Assembly (NCBI RefSeq): GCF_051106095.1
Contig: NC_135787.1
Span: forward strand, 159,968,001 to 160,032,000
Reading direction: 5' to 3'
Source: Pogona vitticeps
Taxonomy: Eukaryota; Chordata; Lepidosauria; Squamata; Agamidae
DNA: 64,000 nucleotides
Part shown: in pieces, positions 23,925-39,935 of the stretch
Numbering within the stretch: position 1 is the stretch's first letter
How the letters are laid out: each line of letters begins with the position of its first letter
The notes under the pieces: generated by a model
What the model was told of the DNA's origin: nothing
The model's database searches: none
The model's input: the letters and a program-made list of their open reading frames with translations, nothing else
Program-made: the position numbers and the translations under genes

Positions 23925-24725
23925 GAGTTAAGTATCTTATGCAGATGATACCACTCTCATGGCAGAAAGTGAGGAGGAATTAAAGAACCTTGTAATGTGG
24001 GTGAAAGAGGAGAGCACAAAAAATGGTCTGAAGCTCAACATCAAAAACAAACAAACAAACAAAACCCCCAAGATCATGGCCACTGGTTCCATCACCTCCT
24101 GGCAAACAGAAGGGGGAGATATGGACGCAGTGACAGATTTTACTTTCTTGGGCTCCATGATCACTGCAGATGATGACAGCAACGCTGAAAATAAATGACT
24201 CCTGCTTCCTGGGAGGAAAGCGATGACAAACCTTGACAGCATCTTAAAAAACAGAGACATCAACTTGCCAACAAAAGTCCGAACAGTCAAAGGTATGGTT
24301 TTTCCTGTAGTGATATATTAAAGTGAGAGCTGGACCATAAAGAAGGCTGGCTGCCAAAGAACTGATGCTTTTGAATTCTGGTGCTGGAGGAGACTCTTGA
24401 GAGTCCGCCGACTGCAAGGAGAACAAACTGATCCATTCTGAAGGAATTCAACCCTGAGTGCTCACTGGAAGGACAGATCTGAACCTGAGGCTCTAATACT
24501 TTGGCCATCTCATGAGAAGAGAGAACTCCCTGGAAAAGTCCCTGATGTTGGGAAAATGTGAAGGCAAGAGGAGCAGGGGATGACAGAGGAAGAGATGGTT
24601 GGACAGTGTCATCGAAGTGACTAACATGAATTTGACCCAAGGCAGTTGAAGACAGGAGGGGCCTGGCGTGCTCTGGTCCATGGGGTCACGAAGAGTTGGA
24701 CACGACTAAACAACAACAACAAAAA
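23925..24725 (+). mobile_element. BovB (RTE clade) LINE, 5'-truncated copy
   Basis: The sequence opens at the reverse transcriptase catalytic region (SYADDTTLMAESEEELKNL), continues with the segments SWQTEGGDMDAVTDFTFLGS and then MITADD, and ends with AGAGTTGGACACGACTAAAC and a (CAA)n tail. Only the last third of the element is present, and frameshifts and stops interrupt it. It aligns by eye with the longer copy at 51715-54092. Confidence 0.92.
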
Positions 24726-25539
24726 TGCTAATGAAAGCCTGAATCCTTCTGCATAATTATCCAGTGTTGACTCCTTTTGTTCAACTTTCAGCAATAAATT
24801 TCTAGATGTGATGAAATCCATGTAGGTATTTACTATTTCCACCAAGCTACATAACTGGTATGTTAGAGTTCTGTTAACAACCTCGCATGCTGCCTGTAGT
24901 TTGTGTGACTGGGGGGGACTTTCCTGGGTTGCATTGATAGTCTATCCAGCAGTACCCAATAGTTCCTTCTAGTCTTTGAATTCAAAGAGAGCCCCGCCTC
25001 TCTCCTAAGAATGTTCTTTTCTTCTGTTTAGTGTGTTGTTAGTAGTGTTGTTTTTTTTGCTGTTGGTCTCTTTGGTTGCTTGCTAAGTATGTGTGGAGTA
25101 TAGAAAGCAGAATACAGAAGTCTGTAACTTGAAGAAACTGTAAGTAAAGAAATGTTTTTTATTCTTTCTCCTACAAATATCTCAGAATAAATTACCAGGA
25201 GTTTCAGTGACAGTCAGTGAGAAAGGGGAGGGCTCTTTGGAACTTATAGCAATTCTCCTCTGCAAGTCTCTGTACTTCTACTGTGTAGCAAAATGAATTT
25301 TATCAGAAACTCAACATGGTGTGAATAGGAAATGTGTGTGATGACTTCTCTACTTATAGTAATCCACAGCTGAAATGTACACTGATGGAGTTACACTGGC
25401 TTGATTTTTCAGTTGCATTTCATCCACTGTGAATTAATGAAAGATAATACTGCTGTTTAGCTAAACAAAAAGAAGATGAAAAAAGGAATATCTAATTTAT
25501 AATGAATGTATAATTAATAAAATCAATTCATTCCTTAGA
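24726..25539. other. intergenic, nothing recognised
   Basis: Between a BovB copy and an antisense LINE stretch. No exon of GPRC5D was found here on the minus strand. Confidence 0.45.
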
Positions 25540-26345
25540 CTTTCACCAGAGGCAGTCAGCTGTCTGAACACAGGAATAAAGAGTAGGGAGAGGGTTAAGC
25601 CAGGACTGAGAGCAAACAGAATGAACAGTATTTATAGAAAATGGTGTAAATCTATCAAGAGCCAGGATAACAAAAGGCAGAGAAGAGGACAATGCATGTG
25701 TAGAATAGACTGAAGATAATAAAACAGAATGGAAGCAGAGCACAGATGATATGGGAATAAGTGACATTAATAGAAATAACACAATGATCTGAAATAAGAA
25801 TCAGAAATAGAACAATTATGAGAGAAAATGAAGTAAAGGGAGTGACCACTGGTGTAATTGGGGAAATTGATCCAAAATTTTATATCAAAAGAAGCAAAAA
25901 GAAAATGAAAACGAAGAAGCAGCAGAACTAGAGGAGTAATCCACATGAATATTAAAATCTTGTAAAAACCAAAGCAAGAGTGTTGTTAATAAAAACAGTC
26001 AGCATGATTCAAAAACAGATGTGAAAGTTTAAAAATAGGGTAAGATGGACAATAAATGATCTGCAAATGTAATTAGTAAGAGCCATTTGGTGTAGAGACC
26101 AATAAAAGAACAGATTATGAACAACTGATTTGACAGTGACAGAAGAGCAGTTCGAGAGAGAACAGGAAAAAAGAAAGCTGAGAGGAAGAACAGTGATAAA
26201 CAGAAATTAGGTATGATGAAGAAGCATGAGAAGGAGCTATTCCATAAGGAAGAACAGCACAGATGTAATAAACAAAAACCCAAGATAAGAATGATATTCA
26301 GACCAGTTTCTCTTATTATATGGTGAGATATAATCACAAATGTCC
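25540..26345 (-). mobile_element. possible upstream part of an antisense LINE
   Basis: The plus strand is strongly purine-rich with the same AGAA/AATAA texture as 22930-23900. Minus-strand frames such as that at 25782-25543 are hydrophobic and resemble decayed L2-type reverse transcriptase only loosely. If it is one element with 22885-23920, the BovB copy and 800 bp of other DNA lie within it. Confidence 0.3.
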
Positions 26346-26489
26346 TTTTAAAAGTATCAACAAAAACAATTACAATAAAAAGGCATAGCAGTCAGTGATC
26401 CTTGGTACGCTGTAGCTAGGCCAGGTCAAGTGAGGCTTTGCCTCAAGGTGGCCAATTTTACAGAGCACTGAAAATAAATAAGTGGCAAA

Positions 26490-26600
26490 ATATTTATTTA
26501 TTTATTTATTTATTTGATTTGTATCCCGCCCATCTGGTAAGTCGATACCACTCCCAGCCCTACTCATTTATCTTTTTGTGAAAGCACACCTCCTCTATCT
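26490..26600 (-). mobile_element. L2-like LINE tail, minus orientation
   Basis: (TATT)n followed by TTTGTATCCCGCCCATCTGG is the antisense of the AGGCGGGATATAAATA tails common at 3' ends of reptile L2-like LINEs. Confidence 0.6.
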
Positions 26601-27358
26601 TTTTTTTTTTTTGAGGGGGGGTGGCGGCGGCTGTGCCACCTTCTCCACTTCCACTTTGCTGGGCTCAAAGTGGAGGGAGTGGGAGACAGACCCATGTGTC
26701 CACTGAGTCTAGAGGCTGAAAACTGCAACTTGATCATGTCACAGGACCTGATCTCCCTCTTTATGTTTTTCTACTTTTAAAGTGTGTCTGGACTGAGTAG
26801 CCCTCCAAATAGAGGACATCTTCAAAAAGAGGACCTTGGAACTTCTTACTTCCTCCCTTGCCTACAGAAAAGAAAGGTAGCTGCTGGAGAACAGTATTCG
26901 TGTATGCTGGAGGAGAAATGAAGTCAGACAGATGGATGCATATATACATTTATTTATGGAAAGGAGAGGAAAACAATTTTCTACAGTCTTCCTCCCCCAA
27001 CCTTCCCCCACAGAGCCTGAAGCAGAGAAGTGAGGGAGCTACATGAATCTGAAGATTTAAGGGCTGTAGAGATGTCAGGGAGGTTACAGGTGGCTGTTTA
27101 TTGACTTCCCAAGGTTTCTCTCAAATGCCTCCCAGAAAGTACAGTGCACCTTTCCTCCTCAGAATTTACATGAATATTATCTTTTCCTGTTATAGCTGGG
27201 ATTATAGACAGATGTACTTCAGGGACTTAGCTTCAGTGAGCTTTCATCTCTGTTGAAAGCCTCCTCTAGCTCCGGCATCATTATTTTAGTCAAAGAGTAT
27301 ACATGAAGCAATTATAAGGTTATGTCTGTTTGCCCCACCTTTCCAGAGAAACATTTAC
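26601..27358. other. downstream part of GPRC5D (intron), nothing assigned
   Basis: The intron following the small GPRC5D exon should start here at donor GTAAAT (27358-27353 on the minus strand). A strong-looking acceptor TTTCTTTTCTGTAG lies near 26867 on the minus strand, but the following frame does not resemble the GPRC5D C-terminus. Confidence 0.4.
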
Positions 27359-30515
<3,157 letters not shown>

Positions 30516-30898
30516 AAGTGGGGCAGTTGCCTTACTGGTGAAAGCAAATCTGGGGGAAGAAGAAAAAAATGGTCATACAAGCCTACGTCCAAACACTTAT
30601 TCAATGACCAAAAACTTTGCATGCAGTTAATGACACTGATGTGTAATGCTGTTGTTAGGTAGATAAATTAATCTTAATTTTACTGGTAAACTGAAATTAG
30701 CAATGACACGAAGTGACTTTCACAGTCAAACTAGGCTTTCTTGTTTTCCCCACAAGGAAGAACATAGCCAGCATTTTCAGACTTTCACTTTCACTTGATT
30801 ATAGTGAAGTCTCTGAGGCAGAGAGAGGGATCTCTTGTTCCTCACACAATTGGGGCTGGTTATTTCTGGGCTAAAAGCATTTATGCCACATGAAGAAG

Positions 30899-31149
<251 letters not shown>

Positions 31150-34100
31150 GGGCAGTATTTGGACTGGCAAATGAGAACCGGTCTACTGTATATTACTAAA
31201 AGTTCCACAGTGCAAGGATACATGGCTTGAGAAGCCATTACATGACCTCAATGATAATGTTAAGTCGTCATGCTGAAACTGAGGAATTCATATGTTCAAC
31301 CCAAGACTAAATTATTTGCACTAGAGACTATTAGAAAATAATTATGAAGTAATGTGTGAGCTACATATGTTGGGCCTGTCACAAATCTCAAGGAACAGTA
31401 TCCTAGCTGGATTCCCTAAGCTATCACCAGTGGGATTGCACATGGAGGCATGACCGAATTGCAAAGAATATTTTTCAGCAGCTGGCTAAATTTTAAGGAT
31501 CATTCACATCTTTTGCTCCATATTATAAATTTTAGCCATCTCCAGTTTTAGAAAACAAAACCACAAGACTACAATGGAACTAGCAAGTTACCAGGACAAA
31601 AGAGATAATTTTAATAAGTTGGATTTAGAATTTTTGATAAGCAACAAGGAAAAACATACCTTCTAAAAGTTGGACTTCTATCAACAACCTACCTCAAAAG
31701 TACAGAAAGCACCAAAATTGCAAAGTACTAAATGTTATGACAAGATATTAAAATAATATGGAAGCAAGATCAGGTTATCCTCCTTCCTATGCTATTTTCA
31801 GCTACTAGAGTTCTATCAAAATCTTTGGTTACTAATCTAAAGCAATTGCCAATAGCTATTAATTGGCTTCCTGAAATTAAAAAATCTGTGATTTTGAAAA
31901 CTTGTCATCTCGCCCTCAGATTTTTCGGACTCAACTTCTAATTTTCAGGCTTGACCCTTTGGTCTGCAGTGCTGAGAAATATGAAGTGCAACGTAGTAAT
32001 AATAAGGACAACATTGGACTAAGCATTAGGAAAGCTGCATTCTAATCTCTGCTTGGCCATAAAATATACTAGGTGACCAATTATTCTCTCAACTTGGTCT
32101 ACTTCTCAAGGTTGCAGTAATGGGAAAGTGTGAGGAAGAGCCATGCATGTTGCTTTCAGCTATTTTGAGGAAAGCTAGACATAAATGTAATTACAATGCA
32201 TATATACATTCATAAGTACATTCATGGAACACCAGCACAACAGTACATTCATTGATTCAGGGGAGCTAAATAAGTATGACAACATAAGGAGATCCACCTT
32301 TATAGCACTTGCCCCTGGCTATGACAGCTTAATAATTGTGGATTCCTGGCAGCACCATCATTGGAACAGAAGGATTGGAACTTATGTCTGATAGTGTTCT
32401 GCTTCAATCAAGATGATCTGAATTCAGCTTCCTCCTTAGCCCTGAATATCAATTTGTTTTCCAAGGCATGCCAATGTCTCATATTTGGACCTACCCTACA
32501 ATGCTGTTGTCTGTCAAACATGGGATTATCCTGCCCCAAATTCCTTGAAGGAAAGATAGGATATAAAAGTCCCAAATATAAAATGAATCAGGGACCCTTC
32601 TCCTCTTCTAGAGAAGGAGGAGTTTCAGTTTGTAGAATGAAGGCAGACAAGAAAATGTGCATTATAGTTTTGTGAAACAAGCTGTTTTCATTTTAAGATA
32701 TAGTTGCTTCTTCTCTTCATTATCCATAAAAACCCTTTCCCCCATAACACATATTTTTGAAACTGAGCAAAATCTGTCCATGGGTGAAATTCTAACCTCA
32801 AGGAAAAGACAGGCAACCACCACCCATAAATTTTCTGCTTACAGTACACCCAAAATATGAACATCCTGGAAAGATGAGGAGTAGAAAAAAGAAGCTCTAA
32901 CCCTGCTAGAAAATTTTTATTTAGAAAGCTCCTAGAAGATCCGTGGCTCAGTTTCTTTTCCTTACCTTTGCTGTGATCTGATTGTAAAGTGAGGCTTGGA
33001 GCGTGGAGGAGAAAAACTTCAGCAGTGCTTACTCTTGTCTGTTCTGACAAAAATCACAACTCCAAGCCTACCTCAGCAGCACTTTGAAGGACAAGAATCT
33101 ATGAACACTAATATTATTATTACCATTCGTTTTCCTGTCTTGAGGAGCTAAGGACCAAAAACACACTCCCAGGGCAGCTAAGACATCAACGAAGACACAC
33201 CTATTCTGGTTCCTCCACCACTACCACCACCAAGTTGGTCACTTGGAGAAACAAAGTGTTGTATGAGGTATTCAGTTCTTACAGTTTTTCTAGCACACCA
33301 CCCAGCCTTTCCATTTTTCATATTTTAAAGAATGACTTGCTTGCAACAGATACTTTAAAACATAAGCATACACTGGGTGTGATCCTGCTCATCACTGGAG
33401 ATACGTCTGTGAGCAGAGGATTTCTAGTAGCTCAATACAGTCCTTCTGATATCAATTGCTAATCAAGGTAAAGGAAAGTGATTTGTTTCCTGGATCCTGG
33501 CTGCAAGTGTGCCTGAAATGGCTGCAGATAACTGTTTCATCCCAAAATATCTGACAGCTGATCTGCCATCACTTTCTCGGCTACTTTGGCCAGGAACCAC
33601 AAATGTAGCACTGCCATTCTCCACAATAAAAGGATCAAGGGATGGCTGTTCTCACAATGTTTTTACAGCTCTGTCCTTGATGACCGATGTCATTTCCTTT
33701 CTCTACAGAGCTATCTTGACACTGACATGGAATTTAACAGCTTCCCTGAGCAGGGCTTTGCCTGCCAAGAGGAGCAGTGGTCAAGCACATAAACACAGGG
33801 TGAAGTGTATGAAATGCTTTGTTTGTCTCCTCAGATGTCAACAACAGATACTCATCCAAAATGAAGAAGCTGCACACCTGTGGGCGTTTTCCTAGAGTGG
33901 GATAAAAGTCAGAATGGATCTGAGCAATTTCACTAGCAAAACTGCAGAGCTTGGAAGTAGCAAGTATTTTGAAAATGATAATTGGTGGGGGAAATGGAAG
34001 CCACAGAGACTTCAGCAGCCCCACCTTCCTACCTATATGTCTCTATATTGCTCATGTAAAAAATTACCTGTTTGGAAGCAGTTGGGTGGATACTCTGTCT

Positions 34101-34415
34101 CCCAGATCTTCATAATGTGTATGTTTATTTTTACATCTAACACAGAAAGGAACAAAGCAGTTATTCTAGGTATGTATCATTGCTAAAAACATTGCTCTTT
34201 AGGAATTTCATCACCGTGTTTGGTGTTCTTTGAAATGGCACTGTAATGACCCATTAACCTAATTGTGTGGGGTTTATTGACTATTTCATTACATCCAGGA
34301 TAAGTAACATTACATCTTGGAGAAGAAATCAATTGTCCATTAAAAGTCATAGATATGTAAATAGTATAATTTAGCTTAATACAGCATAATGGCCAGAATC
34401 TTTATGATTATTTAG
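31150..34415. other. 5' side of GPRC5D, no coding exon seen
   Basis: The promoter and any non-coding first exon of GPRC5D should lie here or further right. One candidate donor is CAAAG/GTAAG on the minus strand with the last exon base at 32966. Open frames up to 128 codons (33509-33895) resemble nothing known. Confidence 0.4.
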
Positions 34416-34604
34416 GGAAGGCATAAGTGCAATGGCATAAACAACAGAGGCTATTTGTTGCCACTAATTAATGAGTTGCCACTTGTATCCTTCATTGTGC
34501 ACCACTTCATGGAATGGAACACAATGAGGGATGTAAGTGGCGACTCATTAACTAGCAGCAATGTATTGCTATAGTTCTCACCATTGCATCTCTGCCTCAT
34601 AAGT
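34416..34604. mobile_element. palindromic MITE-like element
   Basis: The left arm CACTAATTAATGAGTTGCCACTTGTATCC... is the imperfect reverse complement of the right arm GGATGTAAGTGGCGACTCATTAACTAG.... The arms extend about 80 bases each with a central GTGCACCACTTCATGGAATG. No terminal duplication could be fixed. Confidence 0.6.
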
Positions 34605-37034
34605 AACCTAACAGGATTTTTGCTGGTATAAAATACTGTAATGCAGTATTTTTCAGAGAGACAGCTATGTTAACTCTGTTTCAGCAACAGCAGAATCCAA
34701 ACAAAAACAAGAGTATCATATTTTCCTCAAGACAAACAAATCTATTTCATTGTGAGCTTCCATGGCTTACAATCCACCTCTTCAGATATATGTGCAGTAA
34801 TACTGTAATATTACATAATATGAGCAATACATTGTAATATGCACGCCTAGGTACACACAGGGTAGCACAAATAGTTATATGTGTTTAGCACACGTTGAAC
34901 TGTGCTAGAAAGAGAGTGTCTAAGGACAGGGAAACATGAGTTCAACAATAGTAAGACTCATTCAGTGAAATGTATTTTGAGATGAGCAAAAAAGTTATGA
35001 ATGGGCTGAGAAAAAATGGTTTGTCATTGGCATGAAGGCTCTGCAAAGATGGAGTGCCCAGTTGCGCCACATTCCGTCTATTTCTGACAAGGACGCCATT
35101 GTTGCCAATGATCCTGATACAATACATTAAGTTTTTGAACAGCTTTATAGTAGGTGTTATACATCTCAGGCTACTTACAGTCCGGTTGGAACTGATGGGT
35201 TTTCAGATAGATGTACTTGACATGCTCTTTCCGAAGAGCAAGCAGCTGCACTTGATAATCCTTCTGCAAAAGAGGAATTGCAGTGACTACAGTAACCCCT
35301 GAGGCAGTCTTCCAAAGTTACCATAAAAATTGATCAGCCCCGGCACCAAATCTACTCAGCTATCCTTTCTTCCAGTGACTGATGGAGAATGAGAATGAAT
35401 GGAACATCCAGGCTGGCTGGGTCATCTATTCGGTATTCAGACTGATTGCTCCCCTTGAACAACAGAACTTTCCGAAACACCTTCCTATTCTAACCGAGGG
35501 TTGCATAGAAAGACCTCTTAAATACCTTTAATTCAATTTCTCCAAAACCATCCCTTAACCGTTAATGATATAGGGCTGTTTAAATTGATTGATGATATGT
35601 ACAGCAAGCTGAGGAACAAATCCTGTGAATGGACAAAAGACCAAAGGACAACTTCAGAGGTACAGCCAATTGATTTCAGTCCTCATTGTCCTAAATTATC
35701 AGAAGATCTTGCTTAATGACAGTTGTTTATTCTGAGCAGGCTGCCAGGTTTTTAACCCAGCAGGTTAACAAAGGTGGGACAGATCTTATCTTTGCCTACA
35801 CTACCTGGGCAACACTCATGGTTTGGCCACATATAGAGTGATGATCCTTGGAAAATTTGTTGGCAGTTAAAGGTGAGGAGGTGTTCAACTATTCTAGAAG
35901 TGCCTCTCTATTGCATAAGCACAATCTGCACAATTGTCCTAGTAAACATATTTTACAGACTTAAATGCATGGATCCAATATCCCTGCCTCTCCTTTGTTA
36001 AGTTATTGTCATCACAATTGTCATCAACAACAACAAGCTGGGAATTAGCATCACTATTACTAAATTAGCATCACTTTGCATGGATCAAACTGACACAGGA
36101 TATGACCAGATGGGTATTTGTTCCATGCTTTGGTCCAGGTCTGGGATAGACTGGTTCATTCCTTTTCCTGGTAACCGGCCTGTCGCTGACTGATGTCTAC
36201 ACACACCTTCTGGATCCCTGTCACCAACTGAATGTTGGTGATTTTTGGGGGGGTGGGTGGGAGGAGGGATGCAGGTACAGTTGCTCTGTTTTGGTTTGAT
36301 TCCGGTGTGTGTGATCACTGGGATTCAACCAATGTGGATGGCTTAAGCTGTCCTATTGTTTAAGCTGCTTAACTATCTTGAGAAATGGAAAATGTCCTTC
36401 TCAGTCCCCTGCAGAGGAAAGGGAGAGGAATTTTTTATTTCTTTTAAGTTGTGGCTAATGCATCAGCAAAAACTTGAAATTTTTTTTAAAAGCCCTTTCA
36501 ATGCAAAAAAATACATCACTAATGAACTATGTCAGTTAGCAACAATTTTAAAAACCCAGAAAGCGAAAGCTTTCAATTTCTCAAGATCATTAAGTCACTT
36601 AGGCAAAACATAGAGGAGGAAAGAGGAAGGGGATTATTTTGTTTGTCTTTTCTTTCCCTTGAGGCATGCACCTCAAAGTGACCCTGTTTAGCATGACCTA
36701 GACTGATCCAGGCCATGATATGCGCGCTGTTTAGTTGTACCCATTGTTAATTTGTTACCAGAACTCGGGCTTCCTTAAGCGCTGAAAACTGCCTCTCTAT
36801 CAGTCCTAGTGCAGGCTCTTCTCACCGACCATATCTTGCAAATTAGCTTATTTCAATGCGTGGGTGGTCATTGGAAGATAAACACAAGCTTCATCTGCAA
36901 GTGCAATTGGCCAGGCACACGGCTCCGAGAAAACATCTCAGAAATATATTGGTGATCAAATGAGCTAAGAGAATTTTAAGAAATAGTAAAGGTGGTTCCA
37001 GATTATCTGGCAAAGTATTTTGTTTTGTTTTTAA
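34605..37034. other. intergenic, nothing recognised
   Basis: No gene or clear element. A minus-strand reading near 35290-35000 looked protein-like but is interrupted and matched nothing I know. Confidence 0.45.
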
Positions 37035-37155
37035 TTATCATAACCTTAGAGCTGCACAGCTGGAAGTGACCCTACAGTTAGGGAGGCACAGTGGGGAATC
37101 AAACTCGCAACCTCTGGCTCTTTAGCTGGATGCCTAAACCACTGAGGTGTCCAGC
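37035..37155 (-). mobile_element. tRNA-derived SINE, minus orientation
   Basis: On the minus strand CTCAGTGGTTTAGGCATCCA (A-box region) and GCGAGTTTGATTCCCC (B-box) are followed by ACTGTGCCTCCCTAACTGTA. It belongs to the same broad family as 12852-13070. Confidence 0.75.
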
Positions 37156-38249
37156 AGTTCTTGTTCTGTCTTATTTTGTTTTCGTAAGAACGGTGCAAAT
37201 GTTATGGATGAAAGCAAGGGCTTATTATAGCAACGTAGATCACTAGCTTTTTCACCACAAGCTTCTTATTTTAAACGATGCAGGAAATGACATAGAGCAT
37301 TGGCTGGCTTAAACTTGGCCATTAATTTCCATTTGCTGCAGGGGTCAACTCAAGAGCCCATTTAGTCAAATCTCCTGTCTTCAGCAGAAGAAAATCGGAT
37401 GCTTCTAAAATGCCTACAAGCTGGGCAGGAAGGCAATGGTTCTCCCCACTGTTCATTTTCCAGCAGTGTTTACTTAACAGAGTGAATGCAGACCTAAAAT
37501 GCGCAGCTGGGAGAAAAGTGTGCAGTTTAAAAGTGGATAGATGTGCAGCTGTAATAAAAGGGGGAAATTGACACATATTATAGATTGGTGATAACCTACT
37601 GGAATGGGAAATAATAACAACACAAGGATATGATAAACCTGGAAGGGCCTCCAAAAGCCTTCAGGGATGAGAGTGGATCATGAAAAAAAATTATGATAGA
37701 GTGTGAGCCAAAAAAAAGAAAAAAGGTTTTATCTTTGATACATTTGAAAACAAACTAACCCCAGGATGTTTCCAGATGAAGCTTTCAGGGGGCAATTATC
37801 CTATCTCACTCTTGGAATGTGGGTGGTTTCCAGACACCATGTTTTTCTTGTTACCCTCCTGTGTTTTCCCATCACTTCCTCTGTTTTCTTTCTGTTAGAA
37901 AGGAAAAAGATGGGGTATTTGTGCCTGTTGATTGGTAGTGTTGTTTTTCATAGGTTTTCAGAGCCTATGTAACACAGAAGTGCCATTTAGCTATCATGGT
38001 TGATGATACTCATTGATGGACCGATCCTCCAGGAATCTATTTCTCTTCATAGCCATTTAAGTTACTACCTATCACCTTATCACCTGACATTAAATTCCAC
38101 AAGGTAAATGTGCATTGTTAGAAGAAACACTTTCTGCTATTTGCTTTTATTCTACCAGCAATCGATTTAGACAGCTGGTAACCCCACTTTCTAGTATTAC
38201 GAGGGATTTTCCCCCCTATCTGCCCAATTTCTCCACACCATGCCTAGTT
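37156..38249. other. intergenic, nothing recognised
   Basis: No gene or clear element seen. Confidence 0.5.
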
Positions 38250-38850
38250 TCGTAAGAGTTATATCTCCCCCCCTTTTCCTCCCCCCCTTTCGGTCTTTCC
38301 TTCTAAACTGAAAAAAGATTCTCTTTCCCTGTTAAGGAAAATGTCTCACCTCATTTGATTCTGTTGGTCATTTTTTCCTGTACCTTTTCCAGCTCTGTAA
38401 TAGCCTTTTCGTGATAGGTGATCTGAAATGTTTCCCTCTATTTCTTAATTATGCATGGCACAAAATTCACCTTTTTCACTACAATCCAGTGATGTTTTCA
38501 CTGAGCATCACATTCAGGATCTCTTTCCAGCACAGTCACATATCCTTCAGTTTATGTGTCAAGATGGAATTTAATTTGCTTCTATGTGTGTGTGTGTGTG
38601 GGCATTTCCCCGATGAACAATGCTTTTTTATATATATAAATTGCATTTCACTTTCAGTTTTGTTGCCCATTTACTAAATTTGGAGTGAGCCTTTTGAAAA
38701 ACTTGATTAGATTTTCACTACCCTGAATAATCTGTGATCAACAAACTTGGCTAAAGACAGTAATTTATGAATAAATTAAGCAACATTGCTCCTAATGTGG
38801 AACACTAGTTTTCTTCCATTATTGGATGTGTTTCATGGGCTGCTTCCAGA
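38250..38850 (-). mobile_element. CR1-like LINE fragment, minus orientation, old
   Basis: TCTAAACTGAAAAAAGATTC, TTTTTTCCTGTACCTTTTCC, ATGAATAAATTAAGCAACAT and AATGTGGAACACTAGTTT occur in the order seen in antisense CR1 3' regions of reptiles. Divergence is high. Confidence 0.6.
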
Positions 38851-39095
38851 CAAGGCTTTTATTATTCACTCCCTTCTGACTTGTTCATAGAATTTTACAG
38901 GAAGTCCAGATGGAATCATCTTCTATTTGAAAACCTACTTTGTTTTCTTACTTCTGCCTTATTACAGAAAATTCACCAAGGAGGGAAACAGCTGCATCCT
39001 TTCTTTTGACCATTAGGTGGGCTGTAAGGTCAGCAATTTGCCCTTCCCTGAGAAAGGAGGGTCAAAAACATACCCTTGGAAGAGATCCTTTGTGA

Positions 39096-39257
39096 TGTCA
39101 TGGTGGTAGACTCCTATGTCTGTGTAAACAAGGTATTAAGAAGTGCTTTTATCATTGTCACCCCCAGTGAATTTCCATAGATGTGTGGGGATTTGAACCC
39201 AGGTCTCCTGAGTCCTAGTCTGTCACTCTGTCCACCATGTTACACTGGATATCTCAA
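39096..39257 (-). mobile_element. tRNA-derived SINE, minus orientation
   Basis: GATTTGAACCCAGGTCTCCT, GAGTCCTAGTCTGTCACTCT and ACACTGGATATCTC match the copy at 50712-50890 closely in the tRNA-like half. The other half is more diverged. Confidence 0.75.
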
Positions 39258-39787
39258 ATGTAAGATAGAGGTTTTTTTTTTTTCTTTTTTGCAGAAGCCA
39301 GGATGATTGTTCCTCAACAAAGCTTGTTCTTAATTATGTTTATTTGAGTTCTAGTTTTGTTAGGATTCTAACACAGAATTCTCAGGATCCTCACTAAGAT
39401 TCAATTCTTGGGCTTCTTTGTGGGCAACCATGACCACCAAATGTTTGTAGTACAGATATGTCGAAAGAAAATGTCCAGAGAATCCAGTGCTGAAGTGAAC
39501 ACACAGATGGAGCTGGAATGTCTTTTACAGGGCACATACTTAAAGGTAGTTATCACATCCATTATCAATTCTCTGTTCCTAAGAGTAAACATACCCAGAT
39601 GTCACAATCATTCCTCACTGGGATTGGTTTCCAAGCTCTCCTTTTTGTCACGCTTCTGAACACATTTCCATTTATCAATATTTATTCTAAAACTGTGGTA
39701 AGCTGAACTGGACAGTACTGTAGTTGAGATTTAACCAGAGCAGAAAAAGAGGTTACCTACCTGTAACTCTGGTTCTTCGAGTGGTCA

Positions 39788-39935
39788 TCTGTGAATTCAC
39801 ACTAATGGGTTAATCCGCGCTTGCGTGGAGCAGCCTCGGAACTTGCTAGCTTGATCTCCCCCACACTGTCTATAACTCTGCCTACGGCACCAAATGCCTC
39901 AGTTCCATTGAACCGACCACCGCTGCACAGCATGC
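39788..39935 (+). repeat. left inverted terminal region of the DIRS-like element
   Basis: Contains CACACTAATGGGTTAATCCG, the reverse complement of the same region at the right end (CGGATTAACCCATTAGTGTG), and extends inward with clear similarity for about 150 bases. Confidence 0.85.

Noticed and set aside
25543-25570. Possible last GPRC5D exon reading TADCLW after an acceptor CTGTGTTCAG
   Set aside because: Too short, only T and D match the human tail, and the surrounding sequence looks like an antisense LINE.
26761-26870. Minus-strand exon candidate after TTTCTTTTCTGTAG
   Set aside because: Good acceptor, but the translated frame has no resemblance to the GPRC5D C-terminus.
27240-27300. Possible last GPRC5D exon ending SSLKLSP
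   Set aside because: KLSP resembles the human tail, but the intron would be about 68 bases and the acceptor is poor.
33509-33895. 128-codon plus-strand open frame
   Set aside because: No family resemblance; a chance frame upstream of GPRC5D.
35000-35300. Minus-strand reading with LLALRKEHVKYIYLKTHQFQ, possible processed pseudogene
   Set aside because: Looks protein-like for about 30 residues, but stops follow and I cannot match it to a known protein.
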